From contig JADFDQ010000008.1 of the NCBI GenBank assembly GCA_018262705.1, forward strand, positions 1 through 64,000: 64,000 nucleotides of DNA, given 5' to 3'. Origin of the DNA: Xanthomonas sp. (GTDB lineage: Bacteria > Pseudomonadota > Gammaproteobacteria > Xanthomonadales > Xanthomonadaceae). How positions within the stretch are numbered: position 1 is the first letter of the stretch; each line of letters opens with the position of its first letter. The notes beneath the pieces were generated by a model. That model was not told the DNA's origin. It searched no databases and saw only the letters and a program-made list of their open reading frames with translations. The translations under genes and the position numbers were made by a program. Positions 37,748-47,912 of the stretch are shown one piece after another.

Positions 37748-38151
37748 ACCCAGTGGCGGCTTCGGATGCCGGCGTGCAGCTGGAATTCGCATACGCGGCT
37801 CCGCGGCTGACGGTGCGGCTGCTCGGCAATGTGAAGGCCAGCCTTGCGGCCAGCAGCGCGTGCTGGCTGGACATTGCCGACGAGGCGCGCAAACGTGGCG
37901 CCAGCCAGTTGCTGGTGCTCGACGAACTGCCCTGCGATGTTCTTGGCGACGAGGATTTGCCGAAACTGTTCGAGGCGATCCGCGGCACGGGGCTGCTCGA
38001 CCTGCAGATCGCCTACGTTGAAGGACGCGCCGACCAGATGCCGCGGATCGAAGCGGTGGAGCAGATGGGGCGCGAGCGTGGCTATCGGGTGCGGGTGTTC
38101 AGCGATGCGCCGGAAGCGCAACTGTGGTTGCGCTACGGTGAAGACGGCTGA
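37744..38151 (+). CDS. STAS/SpoIIAA-like small protein
   Basis: A 135-residue soluble protein, GTG start overlapping the gpx stop. The alternation QLEFAYAAPRLTVRLLGNVKASLAASSACWLDIADEARKRGASQLLVLDELPCDVLGDEDLPKLFEAI resembles STAS-like domains of the SpoIIAA group, where a strand-helix core binds nucleotides or lipids. The function is unknown; translation coupling suggests a role tied to the peroxidase. Assignment is tentative. Confidence 0.55.
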   Translation: MNPVAASDAGVQLEFAYAAPRLTVRLLGNVKASLAASSACWLDIADEARKRGASQLLVLDELPCDVLGDEDLPKLFEAIRGTGLLDLQIAYVEGRADQMPRIEAVEQMGRERGYRVRVFSDAPEAQLWLRYGEDG

Positions 38152-38154
38152 CGC

Positions 38155-38949
38155 TCATTTCTCGACGAACGCCCGCTCGAATACGTATTCGCCGGCGGAA
38201 CCGATCTTCGCCGAGGCGTTGAAGCCGCGTCCGTCGAGGATGCGGCGAAAATCGCCCAGCATCTGCGGGCTGCCGCAGACCATCGCGCGGTCGTGGGCGG
38301 CATCGAGGGCGTCGAGTCCGAGCGATTCCGCGATCCGGCCCCGTTCTAGGTGGTCGGTGATCCGACCGCGGTGGTCGTGACCGTTGTATCCGAAGTCCTC
38401 GCGCGAGACGGCGGGGTAATACAGCAGACGGTCGCGAATGAGATCGCCCAGCAATTCGTGGCGCGGCAGTTCGCGTTCGATGTAGTCGCGGTAGGCCAGG
38501 TCATTGGCTTCGCGCACGCCGTGGCAGAGGATCACGCGCTCGAAGCGCTCGTAGGTGGCCGGATCCTTGATGATCGCCAGCCACGGCGCCAGCCCGGTTC
38601 CGGTGCCGAGCAGGTACAGGTTGCGGCCCGGATGCACGTCCGAGATCAGCAGCGTGCCGGTGGGCTTGCGTCCGATCAACAGGGTGTCGCCCGGCTGGAT
38701 GTGCTGCAAGCGCGAGGTCAGCGGCCCGTTTTGCACCTTGATGCTGAAGAACTCCAGCTCCTCTTCCCAGTTGGCGCTGGCGATGGAGTAGGCGCGCATC
38801 AGCGGCTTGCCGTCCACTTCCAGCCCGATCATCACGAACTGCCCGTTGTCGAAACGGAAGCCGTCGTCGCGACTGAGGGTGAAGCTGAAGTAGGAGTCGG
38901 TCCAATGACGGACGTCGAGCACCGTCTCGGTACTGAATGGGGCGGCCAT
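38155..38949 (-). CDS. fpr: Ferredoxin--NADP reductase
   Basis: A 264-residue flavoprotein transferring electrons between NADPH and ferredoxin/flavodoxin. FAD site: RAYSIASANWEEELEFFSIKVQ and the preceding NGQFVMIGL. The NADP part contains LLGTGTGLAPWLAII and VILCHGVREANDLAYRDY; the tail ends in the aromatic-containing YVFERAFVEK as in bacterial Fpr. ATG 38949 gives the expected N-terminus. It is divergent from the DUF488 gene; oxidative-stress control is common in the family but no operator was identified. Confidence 0.95.
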   Translation of the reverse strand: MAAPFSTETVLDVRHWTDSYFSFTLSRDDGFRFDNGQFVMIGLEVDGKPLMRAYSIASANWEEELEFFSIKVQNGPLTSRLQHIQPGDTLLIGRKPTGTLLISDVHPGRNLYLLGTGTGLAPWLAIIKDPATYERFERVILCHGVREANDLAYRDYIERELPRHELLGDLIRDRLLYYPAVSREDFGYNGHDHRGRITDHLERGRIAESLGLDALDAAHDRAMVCGSPQMLGDFRRILDGRGFNASAKIGSAGEYVFERAFVEK

Positions 38950-39074
38950 GCGATGGGGGCGTTGGAGGGTCTTCAACAGCCATTTTACGTCGCAGCGCAG
39001 CATGAATATTGACCGAGGGCAAATTCGTTGCGGCGTGAGGCCATGGTCGACGGTCTCCGGCGCATGCTGTCGGC

Positions 39075-39620
39075 ATGGACGGTTCCGTGCCAACGCTGTG
39101 GACGATCGGACACTCGACCCGTACGCTCGAAGGTTTCGTCACGCTGCTGCGAGGCGCGGAAATCGAACTGCTGGTCGACGTGCGCCGGTTTGCCGGCTCG
39201 CGCCGCAATCCGCAGTACGGACATGACGTGCTGCCGCAGGCGCTCGCGGCTGTCGGCATCACCTACCGTGCGTTGCCGGGATTGGGTGGAAGGCGCAAAG
39301 CCACGCCGGGACCGCGCAATGCCGGGTGGCGGGTCGCAGCCTTTCGCGCCTACGCCGACCATCTGGCCAGCGCCGAGTATCGGGAGGCGCGGGCGCAGCT
39401 GATGGCATTGGCGCAACGGCAGCGCACCTGCATGATGTGCGCCGAGGCGGTGTGGTGGCGCTGTCACCGCCGCATCATCGCCGATGACTTCACTGCCCGC
39501 GGCTGGACGGTCGTGCACCTGCTGGCACCGGGCAAAAGCACGCGCCACGCCCTGCAATCGGGCGCGGTGCTGGATGGCGATGTCCTGTGCTATCCCGGCG
39601 TCGGGCCGGTCAGCGCTTGA
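39075..39620 (+). CDS. DUF488 domain protein
   Basis: A 181-residue protein with the DUF488 signature: LWTIGHSTRTLEGFVTLLRGAEIELLVDVRRFAGSRRNPQYG near the start, and the CMMCAEAVWWRCHRRIIAD block with Cys and His residues. The family is widespread and of unknown enzymology. It converges with the TerB-like gene: the two overlap by 11 bases tail to tail. Confidence 0.93.
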   Translation: MDGSVPTLWTIGHSTRTLEGFVTLLRGAEIELLVDVRRFAGSRRNPQYGHDVLPQALAAVGITYRALPGLGGRRKATPGPRNAGWRVAAFRAYADHLASAEYREARAQLMALAQRQRTCMMCAEAVWWRCHRRIIADDFTARGWTVVHLLAPGKSTRHALQSGAVLDGDVLCYPGVGPVSA

Positions 39621-40110
39621 TGGTGTACAGCGCCAGCTTGTTGTCGACCGCCGTGACCGGCAGTCCGAGGCTCCTGGCGATGCTCTTGAGCGCTTCGAAT
39701 TCGCGCTCGTGCAGGCGCCCGTCGGCGGCCGCCAACCGTACCAGAATGTCGAACAGGCGGTCGATCTGCTCGGCGCCTGGCTTGTAGGTGTCGGTGAAAC
39801 GCAGCAATTCCGCGTTGGAATTGATGTTCCGACTCATGCCGCGGTCAAATGCCATCGAGGCGATTTCACGCTCCGCCAGCGACAGGTCGATTTCGTCCAT
39901 CACGGCGTTGGCGACGTTCGACTCGTGGCTGCTGACCAAACGGTCGGTCTTGGCGACGTAGCCCATCATTCCGAAGAAAACTTCGATCGTCATTTTTCGC
40001 TCGGCATCGGGTTTCCCCAGGCCCAGCATGTCGCTCAGCAGCAGGCGGATGTCGCCGAGGACGCCGCGAAAGCCCGAGTGCTTGTCGGAAGACTTGTCGT
40101 TCTCACCCAT
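39610..40110 (-). CDS. TerB-like tellurite-resistance family protein
   Basis: A 166-residue, mostly helical protein similar to the TerB/DjlA N-terminal fold: MTIEVFFGMMGYVAKTDRLVSSHESNVANAVMDEIDLSLAER, then ILVRLAAADGRLHEREFEALKSIARSLGL with the acidic D-G-x-x-H/D-x-x-E metal-site pattern repeated twice. A Gly/Arg-rich start precedes it. It lies downstream of the mscS gene. A DnaJ domain is absent, so it is not DjlA itself. Confidence 0.82.
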   Translation of the reverse strand: MGENDKSSDKHSGFRGVLGDIRLLLSDMLGLGKPDAERKMTIEVFFGMMGYVAKTDRLVSSHESNVANAVMDEIDLSLAEREIASMAFDRGMSRNINSNAELLRFTDTYKPGAEQIDRLFDILVRLAAADGRLHEREFEALKSIARSLGLPVTAVDNKLALYTIKR

Positions 40111-40201
40111 GATCCCCGTTCCCGTATTGGCCTGATGCCATCCTGCTCTAAATGCGCGTCCATGAGAAGGGGGGCAGGCAGGATCGTCGATCCGGGGCCG
40201 G

Positions 40202-41209
40202 TCAGGGCAGGGGCGACGCGGTTGGATCGAGCAGGTTGCCGCCGTCCTCGTTTTGCCGGGCGCGCCCGACCTGAGCGTCCAGGGAACGGTCGACCGAAGT
40301 GTCGCGGATCCGGCCGGATTCGACGGGAAGTTCGCTCGGGGCGTCGCTGCGCACCAGCACCACCCGACTGCGCGCTTCCGAGGTGGGGATTCCGGCATAC
40401 CGCAGCGCCCGCCGCACGCGACGCATTGCCTCGCTGCGGGTGCGCGTCGGATCGTTGCGGGCTTGGTCGATCCATCCGGTGAAGTGCAAGCGGATGCCGT
40501 CGTTGTCGAGTGAAAGGACGCACCCGTTCGGCAATGGGTCGGGGAGCACGCCAGCGATATCGGCAATGGCGGCGATCCCGGAATCCAGCGCGACGTGCAG
40601 CGCAGCTCCGTGTCCGACCGTGAGCTCGAAATCGAACCGGCGCAGCGGATTGCGCGAATAATTGAGCAGCACCGAATTGAACACGAGCGCGTTGGGCAGC
40701 TGCAGATGGCTGCCCTCGGCGGTCATCAGCACGGTGGCGCGCGAATTGAGCGCGATGACCTTGCCCTCGTAGACGTCGATGCGCACGCTGTCGCCGGGGG
40801 AAAACGGCCGGCGGATGCTGAGCAGCACGCCGGCCACGTAGTTCTCGGCGATGTTCTTGAAGGCGAAGCCGAGAACCAGACCGACCACGCCGGCCGAACC
40901 GAGCACCGCGCCCAGCAGCGACGTCGCGCCGAGCAGATCCAGCGCGACCAGCACGCCAGCCAGCCCGATCAGAATCTGCACCGTGTTGCGCAGCAGCCCT
41001 TCCATGTAGGGATTGCTCCGGCTGATGCGCCGGACCACGCGCATGTGCCGGCCAAGCCGTCCGCCGAGCCAGATCGAGGCGAACACGATCAGGATCGCCA
41101 CCAGCAGCAGCGGCGCATTGGCCAGCAGATGCAGCAGCTTGTCCTGCATCTGGTCGAAGGCGCCCTGAAAGCGTTCGGAGAGCGGGGCGTGGGCGGCGGT
41201 GGGCGTCAT
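40202..41209 (-). CDS. MscS-family mechanosensitive channel
   Basis: A 335-residue inner-membrane channel that releases solutes on osmotic downshock. Three membrane helices in the first 130 residues; the pore helix contains LLGAVLGSAGVVGLVLGFAFKNIAENYVAG, then IRRPFSPGDSVRIDVYEGKVIALNSRATVL and the beta-domain LPNALVFNSVLLNYSRNP. The C-terminal ~80 residues are longer than in E. coli MscS and Arg/Asp-rich. ATG 41209 is chosen; the DUF456 gene is directly upstream. Confidence 0.93.
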   Translation of the reverse strand: MTPTAAHAPLSERFQGAFDQMQDKLLHLLANAPLLLVAILIVFASIWLGGRLGRHMRVVRRISRSNPYMEGLLRNTVQILIGLAGVLVALDLLGATSLLGAVLGSAGVVGLVLGFAFKNIAENYVAGVLLSIRRPFSPGDSVRIDVYEGKVIALNSRATVLMTAEGSHLQLPNALVFNSVLLNYSRNPLRRFDFELTVGHGAALHVALDSGIAAIADIAGVLPDPLPNGCVLSLDNDGIRLHFTGWIDQARNDPTRTRSEAMRRVRRALRYAGIPTSEARSRVVLVRSDAPSELPVESGRIRDTSVDRSLDAQVGRARQNEDGGNLLDPTASPLP

Positions 41210-41271
41210 GGCATGAATGAATGGTGGGTGCGGCGCTTGGCGGATCCGGGAGGCTGTGCAGGCGGACTGGA

Positions 41272-41772
41272 CTACAGCCACCAGGCGAGAGCGAACAGGC
41301 CGAGCATGGCGAAGGCCAGCGCAAATTTGAGGGCGATGCCGAGCAGGATACCGAACCAGGTGCCGAAGCCGACCTTGGTGGCGTGGCCGAGCGCTTGGGT
41401 GCGCAGGTCGCGCAAGTGCACAAGCTCACCGATCAGTGCGCCGATGAACGGCCCCAGCGCAAGGCCGGGCAGGCCGAAGAACAGCCCGACGAGGGTTCCG
41501 ATTGCGGCCCCCAGCATCGCCAGTCGGCTGGCGCCCACGCGCCCGGCACCGTGTGCGGTGGCCCAGAAGTCTAGCGCCAGCGACACCAGCGTCAGCGTGC
41601 CCAGCACGATCAGCGTGCCTGCGCCCACCCGCTCGAAGTCGTCGACCCAGGCCGCCAGCAGCATCCCGACGAAAATCAGCGGAACGCCGGGCAGCGCCGG
41701 CAGCAGGGTGCCGGCGAGCCCAATCAGGATCAGCAGCGCGGCCAGCGCATAGAGCAGCAAGTGCCAGTCCAC
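41272..41772 (-). CDS. DUF456 membrane protein
   Basis: A 166-residue polytopic protein: LIGLAGTLLPALPGVPLIFVGMLLAAW, ALDFWATAHGAGRVGASRLAMLGAAIG and GLPGLALGPFIGALIGEL are the family motifs, with five to six hydrophobic segments. Function unknown. It precedes the mscS gene by 62 bases in the same direction, and follows the cytochrome gene by 33 bases, so all three may be one unit. Confidence 0.9.
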   Translation of the reverse strand: MDWHLLLYALAALLILIGLAGTLLPALPGVPLIFVGMLLAAWVDDFERVGAGTLIVLGTLTLVSLALDFWATAHGAGRVGASRLAMLGAAIGTLVGLFFGLPGLALGPFIGALIGELVHLRDLRTQALGHATKVGFGTWFGILLGIALKFALAFAMLGLFALAWWL

Positions 41773-41805
41773 GCGATCAGCCCTCGGAATGTCTGGACAG
41801 CGCGC

Positions 41806-42261
41806 TCAGTCGCGGAAGTCCCGATGGCAGCCGCGGCAGGTGTCGTTCACCGATTTGAGGGTCGCCGCCAGCGCCGGACAGCTCAGCGGCGGCGCGGCGA
41901 TGGCCTTGTCGGCGGCGGCGCGCAACGCGGCCGCGGCATCGCTGAAGCGGGTGTCGTCGCGCAGGCCGGGGAAGGCGTCTTCGAGATTGTTGGCGGTCAT
42001 CCGCAGCGCCTGCAGATGCGGCAGGGCGTCGGTGGCGGCGCAATGGTTGCCTTTCAGCTCGGCGTCGAGCTGCGCCATATGCCAACCCTGCACGTGCATC
42101 AGCGCGTCGGGAAAGGGATCTTGGCGCGCCTGCAGTGCGCGCATGCCCATCACCGCGGCGATGGCGCCGACCACGAAGCCGAGGATCAGGAGGAACAGAT
42201 AGCGGTTGGCCATCGGTCGGCGCGGTGCGGTTTCCTGGGGATTGGTTTCGGGATTGGCCAT
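41806..42261 (-). CDS. Membrane-anchored cytochrome c'-like protein
   Basis: A 151-residue protein: an N-terminal membrane anchor (YLFLLILGFVVGAIAAVMGM, residues 21-40), a helical region with HMAQLDAELKGNHC, and a single haem motif C-R-G-C-H near the C-terminus (VNDTCRGCHRDF). A C-terminal CxxCH on a four-helix bundle is the cytochrome c' type. The first 17 residues are Pro-rich. A periplasmic electron-transfer or NO-binding role is possible; not determined. Confidence 0.8.
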   Translation of the reverse strand: MANPETNPQETAPRRPMANRYLFLLILGFVVGAIAAVMGMRALQARQDPFPDALMHVQGWHMAQLDAELKGNHCAATDALPHLQALRMTANNLEDAFPGLRDDTRFSDAAAALRAAADKAIAAPPLSCPALAATLKSVNDTCRGCHRDFRD

Positions 42262-42336
42262 GGGGGCTCCGAGGGCGGCGATGAAAAGCAGCGCCGGTTG
42301 CAGGCGCTGCCGGTGCGTGATGTTGCGGCCGCTACC

Positions 42337-43077
42337 TTACCAGCCCATGTGGTGGCCGCCGTTGATGTCGAGGTTGGAGCCGGTGATCCAGCCCGCGCGC
42401 TCGTCGGCGAGAAAGCCGACGCCGTAGGCGATTTCCTGGGGCGTTCCCAGACGGCCGGTCGGAATGTCGGCGATGATCTTGGCGCGCACTTCTTCCGGCA
42501 CCGCCATCACCATGTCGGTGGCGATATAGCCCGGCGAGATCGTGTTCACGGTGACCCCGTTGCGCGCGTTTTCGCGTGCCAGCGAGATGGTGAAGCCGTG
42601 CATGCCGGCTTTGGCCGCGGCGTAGTTGGCCTGGCCGTACTGGCCCTTGAGGCCGTTGATCGAGCTGATCTGGATGATGCGGCCCCACTTGCGTTCGCGC
42701 ATGCTCTCGATGACCGGGCGGGTGACGTTGAAGCAGGAATTGAGGTTGGTGTTGATGACGTCCGTCCACTGGTCGGCCTTCATCCGGTGGAAGGTGCCGT
42801 CGCGGGTAATGCCGGCGTTGTTGACCAGAATCTCGACCGGGCCGAGCTGTTCTTCGATCTCGCGCACCATGTGCTGTGCGTCTTCCGGCGTGCTGACATC
42901 GCCGCGGGCGATCACGACCTCGTAGCCTTCCGCACGCAGCTTTTCCTGCCAGTCCCTGGCTTTGGCCTCGTTGCGGTAGTTGGTGGCGACGCGGTGGCCT
43001 TTGCTGGCCAGCTCCTTGACGATCGCGGTGCCGATGCCGCCGGTTCCGCCGGTGACCAGTGCGACTCTGGATGTCAT
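42337..43077 (-). CDS. phbB: Acetoacetyl-CoA reductase
   Basis: A 246-residue NADPH-dependent short-chain dehydrogenase: TGGTGGIGTAIV (cofactor loop, residues 9-20), NNAGITRDGTFHRM, catalytic Ser in QISSINGLKGQYGQANYAAAKAG with Tyr and Lys of YxxxK, and the C-terminal WITGSNLDINGGHHMGW. The sequence is close to PhbB, which makes 3-hydroxybutyryl-CoA for polyhydroxyalkanoate, but no phaC or phaA is adjacent, so a fatty-acid FabG-like role is not excluded. Confidence 0.9.
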   Translation of the reverse strand: MTSRVALVTGGTGGIGTAIVKELASKGHRVATNYRNEAKARDWQEKLRAEGYEVVIARGDVSTPEDAQHMVREIEEQLGPVEILVNNAGITRDGTFHRMKADQWTDVINTNLNSCFNVTRPVIESMRERKWGRIIQISSINGLKGQYGQANYAAAKAGMHGFTISLARENARNGVTVNTISPGYIATDMVMAVPEEVRAKIIADIPTGRLGTPQEIAYGVGFLADERAGWITGSNLDINGGHHMGW

Positions 43078-43122
43078 GTCTTGCTCCTTGCTGCGGGTGC
43101 GATACGGATATGGGCTGGGATT

Positions 43123-44028
43123 CTAGGCGCGAGTCGCTGAATCGGCGTTGTGCGCTGCGGCGTGAAACGGAGGCAGCGACTTCGGCACCCGCTCCAGCCG
43201 GAACGCCGGCAGCGCCCGCGCGAGGAATTCGGCGACGGTCGCCGTTGCTTCGATCGGCGGTTGGCCGAGCAGCGCCCACAGACGCCGCAGCGTGTCCGGC
43301 GGATGCGCGGCATCCACCGGCAGCGCCGCGTCGGATTTCGACAGCTTGCGTCCCAGCGCATCGCACAGCAACGGCAGATGGGCATACGTCGGCGTCGAAA
43401 ATCCCAGCGCGCGTTGCAGCAGGATCTGACGCGGCGTGGAATCGAGCAGATCGGCGCCGCGCACGATTTCGGTGATGCCATGCTCGGCGTCGTCAACCAC
43501 CACCGCCAGCTGGTAGGCCCACAGGCCGTCGGCCCGGCGCAGCACGAAGTCACCGACGTCAAGATCCACGCGCTGGGCAACGTCCCCCTGAATGGCATCG
43601 TCGAAGCCAATGCGGCAGTCATCCGGAACGCGCAGCCGGATCGCCGGATCCGGGCGGCGCTTGCGCGCCACGCAGCGGCGGTGGATGCCCCCGGACGCGG
43701 CCAGGTCGCTGCGGCTGCAGCGGCATTCAAAGGCCTGTCCGGTGGCCAGCAGGCGATCCAGCGCGGCCTGATACAGGTCGCCGCGTCGGCTCTGGCATTC
43801 GATGGGAGCGTCGGAATGCAGGCCGAACGCCGCGAGCGTGCGCAACTGGCCTGCGGCCGCGCCGCGCCGTTCGCGCGGTGGATCGATGTCTTCGATCCGG
43901 ATCAGCCACTGCCCGCCGCGTTGGCGTGCGATCAGCCAGCTGCCCAGCGCCGCCAGCATGGAACCCGCGTGCAACGGGCCGGTGGGCGAGGGGGCAAAGC
44001 GTCCGCGCGGCAGGGATCGGGCTGGCAT
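43123..44028 (-). CDS. gluQ: Glutamyl-Q tRNA(Asp) synthetase
   Basis: A 301-residue paralogue of the glutamyl-tRNA synthetase catalytic core that glutamylates queuosine at position 34 of tRNA-Asp. The HIGH-like motif is [11 protein letters not shown] (residues 12-22); zinc-binding Cys are in [10 protein letters not shown] and HRRCVARK; the KMSKS counterpart is RKLSKSDAA. The anticodon-binding domain of GltX is absent, as in the family. In other gammaproteobacteria gluQ sits beside dksA; here dksA-like is 11 kb away. Confidence 0.95.
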   Translation of the reverse strand: MPARSLPRGRFAPSPTGPLHAGSMLAALGSWLIARQRGGQWLIRIEDIDPPRERRGAAAGQLRTLAAFGLHSDAPIECQSRRGDLYQAALDRLLATGQAFECRCSRSDLAASGGIHRRCVARKRRPDPAIRLRVPDDCRIGFDDAIQGDVAQRVDLDVGDFVLRRADGLWAYQLAVVVDDAEHGITEIVRGADLLDSTPRQILLQRALGFSTPTYAHLPLLCDALGRKLSKSDAALPVDAAHPPDTLRRLWALLGQPPIEATATVAEFLARALPAFRLERVPKSLPPFHAAAHNADSATRA

Positions 44029-44059
44029 GGGCGCGGTTCGCTGCCGAACGAGCGCGCGA

Positions 44060-46159
44060 TCAGCTCTCGAAGTCGTAATTCATCTCGAGCCCGGACCGCG
44101 CGAGGAAGTCGCCTTCCACGTAGTCGATGCCGCTGGAGAACAGCGCAGTCATGCTGCCGGCATCCTGCACGCCTTCGGCAATGCCGAGGATGCCCAGTTC
44201 GTGCGCTTTCTGCACCAGATCGTGCGCCTTGTTCTGGTTCTGCGTGTTTTTCGCCAGATCTTCCATGAGGCTGGGGTCGAGCTTGACCAGTCCGGGCTTG
44301 AAATGGGTCAGCAGCTGGAACGAATCGAGGCCGGCGCCGAAGTGCTCGAGCACGATCTGGCAGCCGTGTTTGCCGATTGCGGTCGCCAGGGCCTGCGCGT
44401 CGGCCAGACTGGTGAACACGGTCGACTCGGGAATCTGCAGCAGCAGGCAGGAGCCGTTCACGCCATGCTGCGAGAGCAGCCCTTCAACGAACCCCGGCAG
44501 GCTCTCGTCGGTCAGCGAGGCTTGGGTGATCCCGACCAGCAGCCGCACCGGCTTGGGGCCCTTGGCGCGGCTGGCCGCGATCTCGATGGCACGTTCGATC
44601 GACCAGCGATCGATCTCGCCCATCAGGCCGTGCTCTTCGGCGATCTGCAGGAAGCTCATGTCGGCGACGCTTTCGCCGCCTTCGCCTTCCAGCCGCAGGA
44701 ACGTTTCGTAGATGCCGCCGGGCGCGCCGAGCAGCGGAATCACCGGCTGGTAATGGAACAGGAAGCGGTCGTTTTCCAGCGCATCGCGCAGGCGGTTGAC
44801 CCAGGCCTGGATGCGCTCGGCCTCGGCGCGGTCCACCGCGCCCGGATCGAAGAGTTCGATACGGTTGCCGCCGGTGCTGGCCGAAGACTGCATGCCGTGG
44901 CTGGCGCGGCTGAGCACCTGGCTGACGCTGGCGGTTTTTTCGCTGATCTGGACGCCGCCGATGCTGACCGAGAATGTGCTGGAGCCGTCGCCGACGGTGA
45001 ACACCCGCGCCGGGAAGGCGGCGAGGATGCGCTCGGCCAGTGCCTGGGTCTGGGCATGGTCGCCGGGGGCCAGCACTGCGAAACCGTGGTCGGAGAAGCG
45101 GCCGATGCGGATCTTGCTGTCTTCCCCGGGATTGCCAAGGGTATCGCGCAGACAGTCGGCCATTGCCTTGAGCAGCTGGTCGGCGCTGTCCAGCCCCACG
45201 CCCTGCAGGGTGCGCTGCCAGCTGTCCGGTTCCAGCAGCAGGAAGCCGTATTGCGCCTGATTCTGGCCGGCGTCGACTACGGCGTCTTCGAGGTGCTTGA
45301 GGAAGGTCTGGCGATTGAGCAGGCCGGTGGCCTGGTCGCGTTCGCGCAGCTGCGCCAGCTCGCGTTCGAGCTCGGGATCGGTTTCGATCGCCTGATGCCG
45401 GAAGATGACCTGCAAACAGGCCTCGCCCTGATACTCGGCGGCGGAAAATTCCATCACCGCGGGGAAGTCCTCGCCTTCGCTGTTGATGGCGGTCAGCTCG
45501 TAGCGTTCCGGCGGCGATTCGCCCTTGGACAGGCTCTTGAGCAGGGTGCGGAAGCCGGCCACGTCGCCGGAGGCGACCAGATCCAGCAGCGACATGCCTT
45601 CGATGTCCTCGAAGGACTCGAAGCCGAACATTTCCAGATACGCCTGATTGGCGCGGATGTGCATGCCTTCGTGGATGTAGGCGATCGGCTCGCGCGAGGT
45701 GTCGATCAGCATGTCGCAGCGGCGCTGGGTTTCGCGCATCTGCGCTTCCAGCCGGCGCTGCGAACGCCGTGATTCCAGATCGTTCCACTCGGTCTGGACG
45801 CTTTTCAGGAACTGCCCCTGACGCTCGCGCAGTGCGACCGCCTGCGCGCCCAGCGACTGCACGTGTTCGAGAACGTCGTCGGTGACCCCGTCGAGAACGG
45901 CCAGCAGCGGGATGTCCTTGCCGCAGCCCATGACCGACTTGGCGACCGGTTCGAACGGCATCGACTCGGATTTGTAATCGGCCAACACCATGTCGACCGG
46001 CTGCTGGGACAACATTTGCGCCAGTTCGTCCAGAGACTCGGGCCGCAGCGGGCGAACCGCGATCCCGGAATTGCGCAATCGACTGACCATGGCCTCGGCT
46101 TCATTGACCAGATCGGTCACGAGGATGAGTCGAAAAGCGATGTCCTTGGCTGTAGCCAT
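44060..46159 (-). CDS. fimX: FimX-like degenerate GGDEF/EAL protein
   Basis: A 699-residue, four-domain protein: receiver-like domain (1-125) with Asp61 but poorly conserved, PAS (~145-265), GGDEF (~290-445) in which the active motif is replaced by S-D-H-G-F (356-360), and EAL (~455-699) in which EAL is replaced by E-T-F (485-487) while QPV at 471 is kept. Loss of both catalytic motifs with an intact fold is the FimX/Filp type, which binds c-di-GMP, PilZ and PilB to control type IV pilus extension and twitching. A FimT-like pilin is also in this window. Single gene. Confidence 0.9.
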   Translation of the reverse strand: MATAKDIAFRLILVTDLVNEAEAMVSRLRNSGIAVRPLRPESLDELAQMLSQQPVDMVLADYKSESMPFEPVAKSVMGCGKDIPLLAVLDGVTDDVLEHVQSLGAQAVALRERQGQFLKSVQTEWNDLESRRSQRRLEAQMRETQRRCDMLIDTSREPIAYIHEGMHIRANQAYLEMFGFESFEDIEGMSLLDLVASGDVAGFRTLLKSLSKGESPPERYELTAINSEGEDFPAVMEFSAAEYQGEACLQVIFRHQAIETDPELERELAQLRERDQATGLLNRQTFLKHLEDAVVDAGQNQAQYGFLLLEPDSWQRTLQGVGLDSADQLLKAMADCLRDTLGNPGEDSKIRIGRFSDHGFAVLAPGDHAQTQALAERILAAFPARVFTVGDGSSTFSVSIGGVQISEKTASVSQVLSRASHGMQSSASTGGNRIELFDPGAVDRAEAERIQAWVNRLRDALENDRFLFHYQPVIPLLGAPGGIYETFLRLEGEGGESVADMSFLQIAEEHGLMGEIDRWSIERAIEIAASRAKGPKPVRLLVGITQASLTDESLPGFVEGLLSQHGVNGSCLLLQIPESTVFTSLADAQALATAIGKHGCQIVLEHFGAGLDSFQLLTHFKPGLVKLDPSLMEDLAKNTQNQNKAHDLVQKAHELGILGIAEGVQDAGSMTALFSSGIDYVEGDFLARSGLEMNYDFES

Positions 46160-46197
46160 GCGTCGGGGGCCGTGGCAGTTGACGGGTAAAGGCTACA

Positions 46198-47244
46198 TCA
46201 TACGGCGCGATGAAGGACGGCGGCGGCCTGTGCCAGCGGCGTCTTGCCGGGCTCCCCCGGGATTTCGCGCACCAGACGCGGCACCAGATAGCCCGACAGC
46301 CGCGCCGCCAGCTGCGCCTGCAGTTCCAGCGCGCGCGCATCGTCGACCTCGAAATGGGCGGTGCCGGCGACGCGGTCGAGCTGGTGCAGGTAGTAGGGCA
46401 GCACGCCGGCGGCGAGCCCGCGCTCGCACAGCGCGGCCAGCGCGTCGACCGAATCGTTGACCCCGCGCAGCAGCACGGCCTGATTGAGCAGAGTGACGCC
46501 GATGCCGCGCAGTTTCGCCAGAGCGGCATCGACGCTGGCGTCGAACTCGTTGGCGTGGTTGGCGTGCACCACCAGCACCTTCGGCCACGGCAGCGGGGCG
46601 AGCCAGTCGAGGAAGCCGTCGTCGATGCGTTCTGGCAGCACGATAGGCAGCCGGCTGTGGATGCGCAGGCGGCGGAGGTGCGGAACCTCGCGCAGGGCGT
46701 CGGTCAGCTCGGCCAGCTTGTGGTCGGCCAACGCCAGCGGGTCGCCGCCGGACAGGATCACTTCGTGGATCGAGCTGTCCTCGCGCAGCGTCGCAACGGC
46801 CGCGCGCCAGCCGGCCGCCGCCGCGGTGTGCTGCGCGTAGGGGTAGTGGCGGCGAAAGCAGTAGCGGCAGTTGACCGCGCAGCTACCGGTGGCGATCAGC
46901 AGCGCGCGTCCGGCGTATTTCTGGATCACGCCGCCGCCGCGCCGCGCCGCGCCGTCGCCCACGGCATCGAATTCGAAGCCGGGCACCGCGCGCTCCTCGT
47001 CGAGCACCGGCAGCACCTGCCGCAGCAGCGGGTCGTCCGGATCGCCGCGGCGCATGCGCTGGATGAAACCGCGCGGAACGCGCAGCGGGAACTGCCGGGC
47101 CGCCGCTTCGGAAATGCGCTGTGCCTGGGCGTCCAGCCCGAGCAGAACCAGCAGCTCGCGCGGATCCCGCACCGCCTCCCGCCACGCCGCCTGCCAGCGC
47201 CGGGGGCGCGCGTGCTGCACTGGGGTTGGGCCTGCAGGTATCAT
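46198..47244 (-). CDS. epmB: EF-P (R)-beta-lysine modification protein / lysine 2,3-aminomutase
   Basis: A 348-residue radical SAM enzyme converting lysine to (R)-beta-lysine for EF-P modification. The cluster motif is [30 protein letters not shown] and [12 protein letters not shown] are family signatures, and [16 protein letters not shown] follows. The ATG at 47244 is chosen because upstream Met residues run into the efp promoter region. It is divergent from efp. EpmA, needed to ligate beta-lysine, is not in the window. Confidence 0.95.
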   Translation of the reverse strand: MIPAGPTPVQHARPRRWQAAWREAVRDPRELLVLLGLDAQAQRISEAAARQFPLRVPRGFIQRMRRGDPDDPLLRQVLPVLDEERAVPGFEFDAVGDGAARRGGGVIQKYAGRALLIATGSCAVNCRYCFRRHYPYAQHTAAAAGWRAAVATLREDSSIHEVILSGGDPLALADHKLAELTDALREVPHLRRLRIHSRLPIVLPERIDDGFLDWLAPLPWPKVLVVHANHANEFDASVDAALAKLRGIGVTLLNQAVLLRGVNDSVDALAALCERGLAAGVLPYYLHQLDRVAGTAHFEVDDARALELQAQLAARLSGYLVPRLVREIPGEPGKTPLAQAAAVLHRAV

Positions 47245-47336
47245 GTACGACCGTTTCGGCGCGCGCCGTCGAAGCAGCGCACGCATGCAAACCCCTATTC
47301 TATCGCTGTCCTGACGGACGGCCCCAAGGAGCACCC

Positions 47337-47903
47337 ATGGCCAGCCTGGGCATGAACGACGTCAAGACCGGACAGAAGATTCTGGTCAACAACGAGCCTT
47401 CCGTGATCACCGAAACCGATTACGTCAAACCCGGCAAGGGGCAGGCGTTCACCCGCGTGCGCTACCGCCAGATCCGTACCGGCCGGGTGCAGGAAGTCAC
47501 CATGAAGTCCACCGATTCGGTCGAAGCGGCCGATGTCGTGGATCTGGACATGCAGTACCTGTACGCCGACGGCGAATACTGGCATTTCATGAACCCCGAA
47601 TCCTTCGAGCAGGTGCAGGCCGACAAGGCCGGCGTCGGCGATGCCGCCAAGTGGCTCAAGGGCGAGGAAATCTGCGTCGTCACCCTGTACAACGGCAGTC
47701 CGATCCAGGTGACGCCGCCGAACTTCGTCGAACTCAGGATCACCGAGACCGATCCCGGCGTGAAAGGCGACACCGCCGGCACCGGCGGCAAGCCGGCCAC
47801 GCTGGAAACCGGCGCGGTGGTGCGGGTGCCGCTGTTCGTCGGCCAGGACGAGATCATCAAGGTCGATACCCGCAGCGGCGAATACGTCTCGCGCGTGAAG
47901 TGA
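47337..47903 (+). CDS. efp: Elongation factor P
   Basis: A 188-residue three-domain protein that rescues ribosomes stalled on polyproline. [19 protein letters not shown] carries the conserved Lys (K in P-G-K-G) that EpmB/EpmA modify, so this is the lysine-modified class, consistent with the adjacent epmB. The C-terminal domain ends with [27 protein letters not shown] precedes ATG 47337; the frame open upstream is only coincidental. The mtaD gene starts nine bases after the stop. Confidence 0.97.
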   Translation: MASLGMNDVKTGQKILVNNEPSVITETDYVKPGKGQAFTRVRYRQIRTGRVQEVTMKSTDSVEAADVVDLDMQYLYADGEYWHFMNPESFEQVQADKAGVGDAAKWLKGEEICVVTLYNGSPIQVTPPNFVELRITETDPGVKGDTAGTGGKPATLETGAVVRVPLFVGQDEIIKVDTRSGEYVSRVK

Positions 47904-47912
47904 CGCCAGACC